64,000 nucleotides of DNA, taken from contig CM039193.1 of NCBI GenBank assembly GCA_008360975.2, forward strand, positions 4,392,501 through 4,456,500, in the 5' to 3' direction. How positions within the stretch are numbered: the stretch's first letter is position 1; each line of letters opens with the position of its first letter. The position numbers and the translations under genes are program-made. The notes under the pieces were generated by a model, which had not been told where the DNA came from, did no database searches, and saw only the letters and a list, made by a program, of their open reading frames with translations. This document shows positions 22,664 to 36,600 of the stretch, piece by piece. This DNA comes from Lichenostomus cassidix. Lineage: Eukaryota; Chordata; Aves; Passeriformes; Meliphagidae.

Positions 22664-22714
22664 CAAGGGGTTGGTCCAGACGACCTTCGGGGTCCCTTCC
22701 AACCCAAATTATTT
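22664..22714 (+). mobile_element. CR1 LINE tail remnant
   Basis: A 50-bp remnant matches the CR1 tail: AGGGGTTGGTCCAGACGACC followed by TTCGGGGTCCCTTCCAACCC and AAATTATTTCTG. The terminal octamer repeat is eroded. It may extend somewhat to the left in diverged form. Confidence 0.8.
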
Positions 22715-23454
22715 CTGGTCCAGAAACACTGACATTCAATCCTCATCTCTTAATTTACTTGTCATACATTTTATTCTGTTCATCCACGTTAGAAAGGTTT
22801 CAACCACAGGATCAAGAATGACGTAGCCCAGGCACTGCATTACCAGCTGAAAAGATGAATAAAAACATTTATAGTTGCAACAAGACTCTTGCTACTCTTC
22901 AGAAACTCCTGGGTGCATGTATTGCTACACAGGCTCTACACAAGTCATTTACTCTCTGGGCCCTTGCTGTTAAATTCTTTATTAATCCATATAAGTTTGT
23001 CTGCTGACCTACCGCAATTTTTAAGAGATTCAGAGATTGAATGTTCATACCAGCCAAACTCTTTTAATAGAATTAACCAGAGATACCATGTAAGCTTTTA
23101 ATAATGTTGACAACTACTAAAATTCAGTTAGCTGAGCCAACAAGAAACCACTGAAACCTTACACATGTTCTCCTCTCCTCATCAAGCACAGAACTCTGTG
23201 TGGAGGCAGCAAATTTCCTGACTGTTTTAAGAAAACACTAATGGATCAAATCTGACTACAAGGAAACACTCAGTGGCTGAACTCCTCTTCTTCCCCCTGA
23301 AACAAGAGTCAACCTTCAGCATTTTTCCTGCTCAAACCCAGCACATGCACACACACAGGTTGTTCAGCAAACTGCTATTCCACAGCAGTGCTCTCCCAGA
23401 ACTCTTTTTATCACCTTTAAGCAAGTTTAGGATAAGATTACAGCTTGAAGAGGC

Positions 23455-23486
23455 ACCTCCTTTACTGAACACCTCCTTTACTGAGC
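23455..23486. repeat. 16-bp tandem duplication
   Basis: ACCTCCTTTACTGAAC (23455-23470) is followed directly by ACCTCCTTTACTGAGC (23471-23486), differing at one base. It is a small local duplication in intron sequence. Confidence 0.9.
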
Positions 23487-24159
23487 ACTAAATTCAGTGA
23501 CAAATCCCCAATGCTGAGTTAATAGTTATTCAGAACTGAAAACAGAAGTACTTGACCATTGTACATGCATTGGAAAAAATTAATCAAAATCACTCAGAAT
23601 CCCTCCTTGTTAGTTTTCTGTAAGTGACAGAAATCTTCTAGCAGTCATAATTCATAACCAGCCATCATTTCTCTTAAGGTACACCCCAAGGAAACTTGAT
23701 GTACATCCAAACTTCTGCAAGCTTGCTCCTTTCTGTTGGATGCATCTTTCATTTTCCCTAAGAGTGCAAATCATGTTCTGGAAAGGCTACAGCATGCCAG
23801 GGATTCTTAAAATAGAAAGGCTGTAGCTGGTGATACTGCAAATATAAATACAGCTATTGGTATAGCAGTGGCAGTAATAGCAGTGACATGGACCCAGAGC
23901 AGCCCAGTGGCCAAATTCTGCTGGCAAGCTGCCCACGGCTTCCCAAAACACAAGCAGGAGAAAGGGAACTGCCATTGAACAGTCTGAATGGGCATAAAGT
24001 ACACCAAATGAGTTGTGGCAAATTCACAGCACAGTCCAACCCTTGCGCTCCAACATTTCTAAATTTAGCACAGCAGGAAGGGAGGCAGGAGAGCTGCAAA
24101 AATGCTTTAGTAAGGTAGAGTGAGCTGATTACAGGTTTGTGTAATTTTGACCTTGTACC

Positions 24160-24196
24160 AAAAAAAAAAAAAAAAACCCAAAAAACAAAAAAAAAC
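24160..24196. repeat. A-rich simple tract
   Basis: Seventeen A residues (24160-24176) are followed by CCC, A6, C and A9. This is low-complexity sequence of the same type as the other A/C tracts in the intron. Confidence 0.85.
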
Positions 24197-26105
24197 ATTT
24201 GCAGTTGGCAGCTGGGGCATTGTGTCCAAGTGCCACCTTGGTATGAGCAAGGAAAAGCACAACCCCAGCTTTCTGTAATTGCAGCCTTTAGAGAATGATA
24301 CAAACACCAAAACATGAACATCAAAGAAAAAAAAGGACTGAGAGAAGCTTATCCACTGAACTAGTGAAGCCTGTGAACCTTAAAGTCTGCTTAAAAATAT
24401 TAGATGTCAAAGTTATCAAAGCACACCACCAGCCAGAGCTGTGGCCAAGTCTAATATAATAATGTCATGTTTATTTTTGTCCCTGACTCCAGACTAGGTG
24501 CTCCAGCTATATTTGTGCTTCTTGTAGCATTTTTAAGGAAACACACACACTGACTGAGCAGAGCAGTAGAGGGTGTATTAGATGATCTGTTCCAGACAGC
24601 AGCATTGCTGCATCACCAAGTTAATAAGGAATTTCAGTCAACAGAAATATCAGAGCATATCTTGAGAAACACCTTTCTCCAAACATTTTTAAATAACTGT
24701 TTCTATCAGACTAAGGACAAACAATATTCCATAGGTTTTAGAATAATTTAGTGAGCCTTTTTGGATAAACTAAAATAAAAATATTTTAAAAACTTCATCT
24801 AATATGTGACTAAGCCTTCAGATATGCAGTGATCTGGCCAGTGGTCAGAGCCACTCAAGCACACAGTCCATGTGGCAGTGTCACTCAAGCCATCAGACAC
24901 TGCAGCACAGACATCCTGACACAGCAAACCCTCCCAAAACTTCTAAAGAAAACACTCATAATCTCCATCTCTCCAGTTTTGGAACAGCACAGAGCACTGG
25001 TGGGGAGATGGGAGACCCCAGAGCCCCAGCACTTGCCTTTGATTTCAGCTGCATTGTCACTGACTAGAGCACAAGTATTAATTTCTACGTAGAAAACAGG
25101 CAAGCCAGCAAATTCTACAGAAGCCCCTGAGTCAGACCTCTTGAAACTCAAGTTTCAAGACAGAAAGTTGCCTGCCTGTCTCTATCCTCCCTTTTTCTCC
25201 TTCCAGCTTGGTCTTTCTTAGCCCTCACCCCACACTTAGGATGAGAGGCTGCAGATTCCATGAGCTGGACTCAGGCATCCACACAAAGTCATTGTTTAAA
25301 GAGCTTGGGCAGAACTCCGAGACTCAAAGGAGATGGCTCAGACCACCCTTGGTCAGTCTTGACAGGATTCAGTACAGCCTCTTTGCCTTGCCTAAATATA
25401 AAGAAAACCAGGACAGATGACTGCAGGATGCATCCACAAAGTACTTGTTAAGAGCAGCTGATGAACAAACACGTTCGGCTTAAACATCAGAAGTTATATT
25501 TTTATGATAACAAAAAGCCATGTGCTCGCAGCCATGATGATCACAGGGCGTAAGGAGTTCAAGAGTTTGCAAGGAGACTAATTCATCAGATCAACAGCAG
25601 CACTTGGACAGGAAAGCACAAGCTTTTAGCAGACAAATCCTTCATTAGGATTCCCAGGGCTCACAGCACTCACACCACCACCAGCCTCCAAAACACACCT
25701 TTTTGGTTTTGGTATTTCTCACACAAGACAGAAGCAGAGCACTGGACAAAGCCATTTCTCTCCTGTGAGCTCTGCATGGTTATATTCCAGTTCCAGCATC
25801 TACAATCTCCCATGATTATGGAAAACTACCAAAATGTGAGAAAACCCTTCCTTGATGGCTGACCAAATCTAAAATACCAGGAAGCGCACTGCTGTTCCAA
25901 TAGCATGTCAACATATGGATCATCTTTAGCAGCACCGAGTTTTTTCACATGCCACTGCTTGTATAAACCAAGAAAAATGCTGCTGTTGTGGAACAACTGA
26001 GGTGTCTCTATGGTTAAATTCACAAGGCATTAATTGATTCATTTCCACTGCACTTTTCAGGAGCCCAGTTCTTAGATGCAAAGCTGACTCTCCTTATATA
26101 GTTTT

Positions 26106-26123
26106 GGGGAGGGAGGGGGTGGG
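26106..26123 (+). other. G-quadruplex motif with single-base loops
   Basis: GGGGAGGGAGGGGGTGGG contains four G runs of three or more, separated by single A, A and T. Single-nucleotide loops are the most stable class of intramolecular G-quadruplex. The G-rich strand is the template strand of MITF. Folding in cells is inference. Confidence 0.75.
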
Positions 26124-28419
26124 TAGACAGGAAGTAATAATTTATGATCAGAAATAGAAAAATTCAATCAAACCTCAACTTCCAATTCAGTTTTCCTTTG
26201 CTGTATGACGGGAACATGCTAATTCAAATCACCACACCACATCTGAATTCCTCCTCTTCCATGACAGAGGCATAGCAGAGCTTTAACATCACTGACATCA
26301 TGCAGCACAGCCTTCATGCTAAATCCTGGTTATCCCACTACCAGCCACAGAAGCAAACAGTTCTGAGCAAACAGGAGAAAATAAATCACTGTGAGATGAC
26401 AGCCACAAAGCACACATTATGGTTAGTTTGGGTCATGGACATAAGGATTAATGGATAGCAAACAGAGGATAAAAGAAAAAAAAGAGTGACAGAGAGGTCA
26501 GAATCACTTGTCACCCTAACCAGAACACAAAACAAACTCATGTCCTGCCACAAGTGCTTGCTCTCCCACCCTGGCCTGGTCTCACAAGTGGACAGTTAGC
26601 AAAATCCTTATTTCACTTATTAACAAAAAGTTTTCAATACAGAAAGCAGCCTCTCCTTGTCCTGAAAGCCAAATTTGTAACTATTAATGCCATTCTTTGT
26701 TTCTGTATTATTTTCCTATCCTTTGCACCTTAAATTAGGTAAATTCACAAAACAAGAGTTGTGGGGATCATCCTTGGCTTTGTGCTGTACAAACCACTAG
26801 AGAGTACAGAGGTATAGCTGGGATTCCTTTATACAGTGAAAACACAAACAATCAAGATCTGGCTATTAGGCACAAAGCTACAGAAATTTCATTTCTTCAA
26901 TAGTACAAGGAGAGGACAGAGGGGACAATAAAGTGAAAGGAAGAAAATATAGCACAAAAGGAAGAATGTAGCACAAGAGGCCTCCTTCAGGAGAAAAGGG
27001 CAGAGGAAAATGCAAGAAAAAGGAGATGTAGAGAAGAAGCTTCCAGGACACAGTTGGTGTGAGGAACAGTCCCAAGGGATGAGGAGTGGAAGTCTGAAGC
27101 ATCATCAGCATGAGAAAGGTAGGAGGACAGATACCAGGGCTGGGGAGTTAAGAGGCAAAGAAAGACAGGGACAGAAAAACGGGGAGAGCATGACAGAATA
27201 TCATTGCAGTAAAGATGGAAGAACACTTGTCAGGGTGTATGTAGAGATAGATGGGACAAGAGATGAATATTTACAGGCCCAGGAAGAACTTAACCATCAG
27301 ACACTAAAAAAGGGAAGTAATGTAGGGAAAAAAAAAAAAAGCATTGAAGAATCGAGAAAATAAGAACAAGAAACCCCAAAGGCTTCGGGTTTGTTCTGCT
27401 TAAGGAAAGGACAAGTGTTGTGTAACAAAATCTAAATGGCAGCTTCACAAAAGTGAGCTGGTCAGAGTTCACTCTCTGTGCATGAGACTATGAGAAGAGA
27501 ACTTCCCAGCCCCAGCCATGGGCAGAAAGTACAGAAACTTTTTTCCCAGCAACCCGAAGGATGAGAAGCAGGCTGCTGTTGCTGTTGTCTGCCAGGTCTC
27601 TCCCACCCAAAGTTCCAGCACTAGCTATTGAGCTATCCCTACCTGTCAAACAATATCCCTGCCAGTAGCTCAAGGCCACGATTACCAGTAATTGCAACTA
27701 ATCCAGCTCTGGCTGCATGGAGGGAAAGGTTGTTCATGTTCTGAAATATTTTGCAACAAACTCTAATTTTTACAAGCTCACAGGAGAGTTTTACTTGATG
27801 CACTAACTTCAGATGAAATAACTACAGGACTTGGTGAGGACAAGGATTCTGCTCCTCACTGCTGCTCATCTCCATCACCTGAGGGTAAGCTGCTCCCTTC
27901 TCTCTTTCTATTTCCCCATTTGCAAAGCAGGAATGATGATAAAGGCCTCTTCTATAAGGCATTTTTTGAATTAGAAAACACAGGCACTGTTGTCCAAGCG
28001 CAAACAATGGTCCCTGTTCTAAAGGAAATGGAGAGGGGCCAAATGCTTGGATGTATAATCCAAGCAGAGCTGCACCGAGGGAGTGCAGTCTGGCAGGAGG
28101 CACATGGCAGAACCAGAGATGCTCAGCAGCACTGGCATTAAGGGCAGGAAACACCTCCCCTCCCTGCCTGCTCTCCCCTTCCTCCCTGCACCACCCAGAA
28201 CAACACTCCATGCACAGAACACTGCACTGCACAGGCAGCTCAGCACTGACTGCGTTTAAGCGCCAAGACAGCACAGAGAAATAATTACAAAAAATGCTGG
28301 GATGCTGGGAAATTTGCTTTCACATTCACAGCATGTTCCTTTTGCCTCTGCAGTTCTGTTCTGACGCCTCTGCCCAGATGCGAACCGAAACTGGTTAAGT
28401 AACAGTGCAGTTCACCCTT

Positions 28420-28580
28420 GATGATGCACAGTTTCTAATGAGGGACTTCCCAGGAAAATAATACCCAGACTTTGAGTAATAATTATTCATACATGTTATA
28501 AATAAACACAGCTCCTAATACTTTTAATTAGATGGCTTCCACCAGCAAGTTATGTTCCCTTTGAATATTTACATTGTAAG
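28420..28580. promoter_or_regulatory. Candidate AT-rich regulatory block
   Basis: A complex AT-rich stretch contains TTCTAATGAGG, GAGTAATAATTATTCA and TTTTAATTAGATGG (28522-28535), with no transposon or simple-repeat signature. It resembles conserved non-coding elements bearing homeodomain sites. Conservation was not measured. Confidence 0.25.
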
Positions 28581-31500
28581 AAGAAACCACAGAGCATTTG
28601 TCCAGCAATGGAGGAGTTGAAGAGTGGCTGAAGTCAAAATGGACTGAGTGAAGACCCTATTACAGCGTTCTCTTTCTGACTAGATAAAAAACTGATGAGG
28701 ATCAAAAGCATTAATACAGTCTATTATATACATTTGAATTAAACGGGTAAAGGTTTGCCCATCTGCATTAAAAGTTACAATAACATTTAAAAGAATTAAA
28801 CAAAGCAGCTGTTGAAATTACTTGTTTCTGCAATTCCAACTGACACCATCCTGTACTCTGAGGCTTCTATTTTGCTACACTTCTTTGAGCACATTGGATA
28901 TTTTACCCACTGTGGATGAGACTGCTCTGCCCCACTGCCTGAAAGTATATTTATCAAAGTCACAAAACCTAAAGCTCTGTCTGTATTTCCCCCTCCATAT
29001 TAGCATATCGTGGGGTTATGCACATTCATTCACTCATACATACACCAAATCTCTATCTGCTACTTAATTACTTGTTTGCATTGCCACAACACACAGGAGC
29101 AGTCAACATCAATCAGCATCTTGTACAAACAGCACCACACAAATAGCAAACATGACCACTCATGTCCTGAAAAACTTTAATTACAGAAGACAGACAACAT
29201 AAGAAACATGAGGGGAGACAGAAGAGTGCCAGGAGACAGCAGCAGTCCTTACAGTAGATGTTGGCCAAAGGGTTTGTTTGCCTTTTTTAATAATGATTAA
29301 AAAAATCTCCAACTACTTCCTACACTGGATCTCTTCTTCCCTTTGAAGGAAGGAGAAATATCTTTTCGATATGAAATGGTCAACTCATTTTGATGCAACA
29401 AGGCCAACACAGAAAGTTTTACTCAAAACATCATTGTAGCTGGGAGTCCTCCCTCTCCTTCCTCCCCAGGTGCTGCTCTGCTGATCCTTCCCCTTCATTT
29501 TCTTTGAATTAACTTGATTTTATGCCATGCTGCCACAGAAGTGCTGCAGCTGAAAGCATCTCAAGATCATCTTTACCTCCCAATTTATCCTCTGCACTGC
29601 ACGCTGAAGACCTCGAGGGAAAGAATGGAAGACAGATGGCAAAAAATAAACTAAAAAGTCTCTATGAAGAGCACCTTGTTAAACAACAACCCAACGACAC
29701 TGAAGATGTGGGGCAGAAAAAGACGGTGAGTTAAGAAAGGCAGGTAAGCAGATCCAGCCAGGCACCTGCTGGAAAAGCTCAGTGAGATGACTCACCCAGT
29801 GCTCTGCTCCCCTCTCCAGCTTAGCTCAACACTGGATCAGAGGGATGTGCTACACATCAGGAAAAAAAAGGGTGGAGTTGACAGAACATTTCCTGGGCAA
29901 TCACAGCAGCAATAAGCAGCCTGTTTGTCCACCCAGTGCAATTACAGGAACATCAACACTGCTAAAACACACTCAGCACGGAAGAGAGCCCTGAGAACTG
30001 CTCCATCAGCCCCAGCTGCCTGAGTGCACAAGGCTGGATGGAGTCTGTCCCTGGGACAGCAAGCTCCGGAGTACATGGCTTGCACTGGAACAGTGCAGAG
30101 CCCTCCTGTGTGCCACCGAGAGTGATAAAAACATGACACCCACTCCCTGCCAGCTCTCAGCTTACAGCACAGCTCCCTAATAAAACCATTTTAAATAGCT
30201 CGCAAAGATAACAATCACGGAACAAGCTTTGGGAAGGTGAAGCAGATGTGCTGTAACACGAGACAAATCTGGAATGGTGACTTCCAAGGTGGGAAGGGAG
30301 AAGGTGAAGAACATATATGAAATTATGGAAGTCAGTTTGCTTTACTAACAGCCCAAACCACTTCCGTGCTCATAGAGCAAGTATGGGACAGAAGATGGAC
30401 ATGGAAGGATAAAGAAGGTTCTCACAGCTAAAGATATATTTGACATACTTAATTTCAAGCCAGAAAGAATGGGTAAGAGACAGATTCTAAAAGCTTTGAG
30501 TTCCTCTTTGTGCTGCATAAAAGACCTAAGGATCTTGTAGGGATGCAGTCCCACTTACCCCATCAGAAGGGCCAAAGGCACATAGATAGACAACAAAGAG
30601 AGGGACTGAAGCCAGAGCGAGGACATTAAGCAGAAACTCACCTTGACATCAGCTCCCAGCCAGCTGCTGACGCCTGCCCTAGAAACCCTCCTGAAAAAGC
30701 TCCTTCCAGGCCAGAATGTCTCAGGCTCCCCTGCTGTCTTGTTCCCCGTAGAACAAGACTCCCAATATCCCATCACCTCCCCTCACACATCCAGCCAATA
30801 CCTTTGCATCCTGTGCTATTCATCTTTCTCATCTTCTCTTCATCCTCATAGCAGAGCTATTACCTACAACACTCCTAATCACAGTTAATTGGGTGTCTGC
30901 TATATGGAAGAGATCCATAATCTTCAAAGCATCTCCCAAACAAACTGAAGCAGAAGAGATTTCCCCCTCTGCTCAAGGCATTTGGCAAGAGCACAGCAGC
31001 AGACATTACACCAAGTAGCCTTTTTGTTTCCACTCCCTGAGTCACAACCCTATGCATCAAAGATTGATTTCACACCTATCTGGGATGAATGAGCTTTCCT
31101 AAACGTTTATGACATGTTAAAGAAAAAAAAAAAGCAGCAAGGGGAAGGTATGACTCACCAAGTATTTGCTAATCTATAGCTGATCTTCAGAAGTTATTAC
31201 ATTTGTATCGTGTTTCAGAAATAAACGTGCAGATTTCAACACTTATCTCAGACCTACAGCACAGCACTCTCTGGTTATGGGTTACCACAGCTGCTGGATG
31301 GACAAACCACACATAGAAGCCTTCTCCAGGAGACATAAAAATACCAAGGTACACAGATCAGTCAGAAATAAAAGGCTTGCTTTAAAATTATATACTCATA
31401 GATTCGAGGTTTTTTTCCTTGAACTCTACTGTAATCTCTGCTCTCTTCTACTAGTGCAAATGGCAGCACAGACTCCGCAGATTCAAATTTATTTCTTTTT

Positions 31501-33606
31501 AACCACCAAAATTCTTCTCAGGTTTCTAGAAGGACCATGTAGTCCCTTCCCATCCTCAAAGGTATTTGGCACAAGAAGAGGCAAAGCCTGTACCAGAGCT
31601 GAACAGATAAACTGTCTCCCTTGGCTGGCTGAATCACCGTTTTAAATTAAGTACAAGAATATGGAAAATCCCAAGCTTTCCTTTGCCTCCCCGTATTCCT
31701 ACTCCATTTTTCAAGGGGGAAATTCTGCACAACTTCAGGAATCAGTTTTGCCCCCAGGTACAGACAAACAAAATACATGACAGCAGGATCCAGGTTCCTT
31801 GGCTCAGTTATGTTTTCTTCTCCCAACAACAGAGCCTGAAGTGTGTTTAGGAGATGAATCCATGCAGAATCCAACCAGGTGGTCTTTATGCAAGGAAAAG
31901 GACTGTAACACTTAGAGCCAGACTTGGAGCAGCAGCTCCTTGTTTAGGAAATCCTGCAAATACCCCAGCACAGATTTTTTGCACCACAAATACTATGGAA
32001 AAAGTTTTAAACTGCTGAAAAATCCATGTTCCAGTGAAACCACCAGGGTGGAGAAGGGACAGCTCCTAAGGAGGTTGGACCTAGCACAGCTGGTGATGCC
32101 AGTGAACTGAACTCTGCATTGGGAAGATGAGAATTGACACTACAGACCACACCACCAATCCCACCTGCCTTCACAACAGCTATTAACAAGTTCAATATGA
32201 GAAACTACAAAATCCAGTTATGAGGGAAGCTCATCCCCTGCTATTCCCAGAAGCACAGAGAGCTGTGTCCACTGCAGCAGATGCTCACTTGCCTCAGTTA
32301 TCCAAGCACATCCACCTCTGCCAATTCCACAGCAACAACTCAACAGCAGTGATGCTCCAAGGACACATGCAAAGGGTTCCTTCTCCCCAGCAAAGCAATA
32401 CACATTATGCCACACACTTTCACACAAACTCTTTTTTCCTTAATCATCCGAAGATTTAAGACTGTGCTGTCCCACATACAAGGAACAAAGTAATTGAACA
32501 ATGGGACTTAAAATATGCGTAAAAATAGAGATGTAAAACCTCAACACCAACATTTCTCTAAAATTGTATCCATGGATAAGTTACTGGACATCAAAGCAGA
32601 CAGGAGACAAGTAATTCTGCAGTGCTCACACCTGATGCAGAACCTCCATGTTCCATCACTGCCACCTGTCAGATGTGATGGGACACAGGAAGGGTATCAC
32701 GGCAAATCAAGTTATGTCCCTTAACCTCCACCAAAATAACCTTATTGTTTGGTCAGGGGTTTCATTGTTTGCTTCGGTTGGTTAGTTCTGGGGTTTTTTT
32801 GTAACACTTTCCCCCATTTTTTCCCCTTTACTTAGCAGACCCAAAGCCTTTTTTTCTGCTTTTCATGCTTTCTTTTCCCCAGCCATATTTTCACTGTGTG
32901 TGGGCACTTGAATTCTCTTTGATTACAAAAGAATTAAGCACTCAACTACCTTAAAAACCGTGTTTCTTTTCAGTATATTATTCCTATTGTATTTCCTTTA
33001 TGTTCCCCTTCAATGGCTACTAACATACCAAGCCCAGGTCTTTGTTTTTTTTAAATGAAGCAGATCTCCTGACAGCACTGGCAACAGAAGCATTGCTTGA
33101 ACAGAGGAACCAACAGTTAAACTCTTAATAGTGTATGGTAATGAATGAGACAATCCCCATTAACCCTGGCTAATAACCACAGTTTCACACCCTATAAAAG
33201 TCCTGCTGCTTGGCAAAAGAGGAACAGGCAACCTTCAATTATACTCTTTATTTCTTGTTTGAATATAGTTTCCTGACCTTACTGGTGGCCAAATCCCGTT
33301 TGCCTAACTCATGAGAGCATTTTATTTTAGTGGGAAAACTCAGAATTCAACTGTCATTCAAATAAAATCAGAATTTGACTTCAGGTACTCTTATGGACTT
33401 AATGTCACTAGGGAGGAGTCTGCATCTTTTGCCAAGAAATTAATTCTTCTCTCCCCCATCAGGTAAATTCTCACTGTCTAACAGCTGGAAAAGAGCTGCA
33501 TGACTGACACACACGAATCCCACAACTGAAAATAAGCAGATTGATCTGTTATTCCCATTCTTGCCAGCAAGTGTTGCTGTTTACCAAGAGAAAGCAAGAA
33601 TGGGGG

Positions 33607-33645
33607 AAAAAAAAAAAAAAACACACCACAAGAAAAAAAAAAAAA
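33607..33645. repeat. Paired poly(A) runs
   Basis: Fifteen A residues, the short spacer CACACCACAAG, then thirteen A residues. The tract ends in GAGTATTGC. This is simple sequence. Confidence 0.85.
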
Positions 33646-36600
33646 GAGTATTGCTAAATTTTCTTATTGTGTTTGTACCCAAATCTTTCCATGCAGAATT
33701 CTGATTCATCACTTGAAACTCAGTGTGGCTTCAGAAGAACGTGCTTTCAATAGCTCCTGAAAGCAGAAAAGCTTACAGACTATTTTCTGAAGAAAAAAAA
33801 AAAAAAAAAAGAACATGCATATGATCTTCTGCAGTGTTGATAAGCACATAGCAAATGCCCAGGGAGAAAATTTGTGTGGGGAGATAACTGCAGAAACTAT
33901 TCTTAGTAACAGAGTTCTGCATCTGTTAAACTAACTCTGTTGGCACTGCGCTGAAAATTTATATTCACGAACACGTGTTCCAAATGTTGTGAAAAAGATA
34001 CTATTTTAAATCCTGGTTTATGTAACCTGAAACATCTCTGCGAGCTCATGGAGGTGTTTGCATTGCGCACCACAGAGGAGCAGAGCCTGGTGGTCCCCAG
34101 CACAGCGGGGACTCAAACAAGAGCCAGTGGGGTGAGGACAGCAGAAACCCTCGAGTTAAAATCACAGCAAAAGGTAGAGCAAAGCCCATGGAAACAGGTT
34201 ATACAATCACAGGCCTAACCGTGGATGAAAACTAAAGCTTCAGAACTGGGGTTTTGCTGTTTAAACCACTGTCACTCAGCATAGGGAACTGATCTTTAGC
34301 AAAACATTTAAGCAAATCCTTGATGTTCAGTATACCATGACAGTCCATCTTCTGATCATGCAGCAACATAGGATTCTCATGCAAGCAATGAAGGCTTTAA
34401 GGGGCCTGCAGATTAAAATAAAATGGTGCAATCCTTGTGACAGTGATTGAGATGGGAAACTTCACCCAAAGACAATGAAGCATCAGACCCCCAGTTTAAT
34501 AGACAATTTCACTGATCACACTTCAACACTTGTTTTAGCCATCTTATTTCACTCTGAAAATTACTTTTGGTACGGAAGAAGTTCATTACAGATCTTTTTT
34601 ATTCCTTCTAGCATCAGCCACTTCTTGAAGTTCTCCCATAGCATTTTATTTTTGGACACTCTGAGATGGTGGGTAGAAGGTTCCTCTCTCCCCAGTACAT
34701 CAACAGTGCCTCCAAAGGTAGATCAAGCAGAAACCATGGCAAACTATTCGTTTTCTGTAACTCCTCTGTGGTTATGCCTCTATGTACCAAACAGAACTGG
34801 ACCCCTGGATGGAGCTGTAAATAATTGCTGTCAAATGGAATAAGAGCATTCACCTCTAAACCCATAGCTGAAATCTCATCAAATGGCTGAGAGTAGTCTC
34901 TGTGTTGGACAGCACCTGAAGACCACTGTGACACTTTCCTGCAATTATAAATGAACACATGGAAGACTCAAAGACTGAAAGATTTTAGAGGGAGAAAGAA
35001 AAAGAGGGGGAAAAAAGCAATACTGAAAGTTGCAGGGACTCCAGCAAAACAGTTTTTTACTCAGCTGAACAGCCAAAAGCAATATTAGATTGTACCACCC
35101 ACACCAGACTTGCTCATAAACCCCTTCCTCCTGGCTCTCAGGGACCATAATCTGGTATCCATTTTGAAAGGAAGCCTCCCTCTTCAACCACCTTCTACTA
35201 AAATACTTTTTCTTAAAGCTGATGGTACAGACAGGCCCTACAGTAGTCACAGAGAAGGTGTTTTTTCCTGCTAAGCCATCCTCATGGCAACAGCCAGAAA
35301 TACCCTTCAGTAACCCCTACGTGTCAACAAGCTCCATTCCAGCCCAGGCTGTTTGGTATAGCAGTTCTTTCACAAGTCTCTGGTGGGACTGTAAATTCTG
35401 GCAGTGTCAAATACATTTCCTTTTATTACAAAACCATTTTGAAGCCATCAGAAAGATTTCTCATTTGTAAACTAGCACTTCTATATTTAGGATGTTACTT
35501 GGATTACAGATTTATTTTTTCTTCCTGACACTGCAGAAATGGAGGAAAATAAAAGGCAGGAACACTAGCAGAGGCGAGCAGGCAACTTTTCAAATACTGG
35601 AAAAAGGTTTAAGTTCTTGGAGAAGGGGACTGTTCCTCTGGATTTGAAGGAAGGCCCAATTCCCAACTTCCAAATAAAATGCTGTCCCTGACTTCACCCC
35701 TCTGTAAAATGGAAACTCCTCCTCTGGCCAGGCTCACCTGCAACGTGACTTGTGGTCTGCTTCAGAAAGCAAAGGGTCAAGATGTTACAGGGATGTGGGG
35801 TGAAAAACCAAAGATGCACCAAGCATCCAGTCAGGAGAGGACCATTCCCTTCCATAACTCCCTATTTCTTCTCTGCTGAAAGCACAATTACAACCTACTG
35901 ATCCTTCAGCCAAAGCGAGGGAAGCAGATCCCCTCCACAAAGCATCTGCCCCCCAGAGACAAGTGCCTTTTGGAAGCATTGGACTGAGTTGTTTTAACAT
36001 GTAGACTGAAGTACATCATGATGTGGATTTTGTGAGTCAAATAAAATATGGCAAACAGTTGATGAAAGTGCAGATTTCGGTTTCTCAACTAGAGTAACGC
36101 ACTGGGAGAACAAACAAGTCTCCAGTACGTGCAAAGATGAACACACAACACAGCTTGGCGTGCGAGACCACTAAATAAATTCTAAATCAAACAAACAACT
36201 GACAGGATAATGACTAATACCCCATGCAAAGCAAAGCTCTTTCTTATGTACTTGGGAGATTTTGATGTCTTGGACCGAATTCTCCCAACTCAGATAAGCT
36301 TGTTTTCATCAATTCTGGAATAACTAGCTCAATTACCTTCTCAAAGTAAAGCATATCCAAGATTTTGATTCCTTGACTAAAACCTGCTCTGCAGCTAAAA
36401 CTAACACCAAGCCTACCCAAACAGCTTGGTACAAATAAACTGGGGGAGGGCTGCATACATTACTTCCCAGATCTCTGGATATACTTTTTTGGGGGGGAGG
36501 AGGGCACTGTTCCAATAGTTTCTTAAAATTACGGCAGGAGAACAGAGTGTGAAGCCGGGTGGCAAGGAGCTGCCAACACATCAAGCACTTGCAATGATTC

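Larger units (their letters stand above)
22715..26105 (-). other. MITF: MITF intron segment, no gene seen
   Basis: Non-coding sequence with a 16-bp tandem duplication at 23455-23486, a 17-base A run at 24160-24176 within an A/C tract, and a short AC run at 24541-24550. No exon is recognised. Confidence 0.6.
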
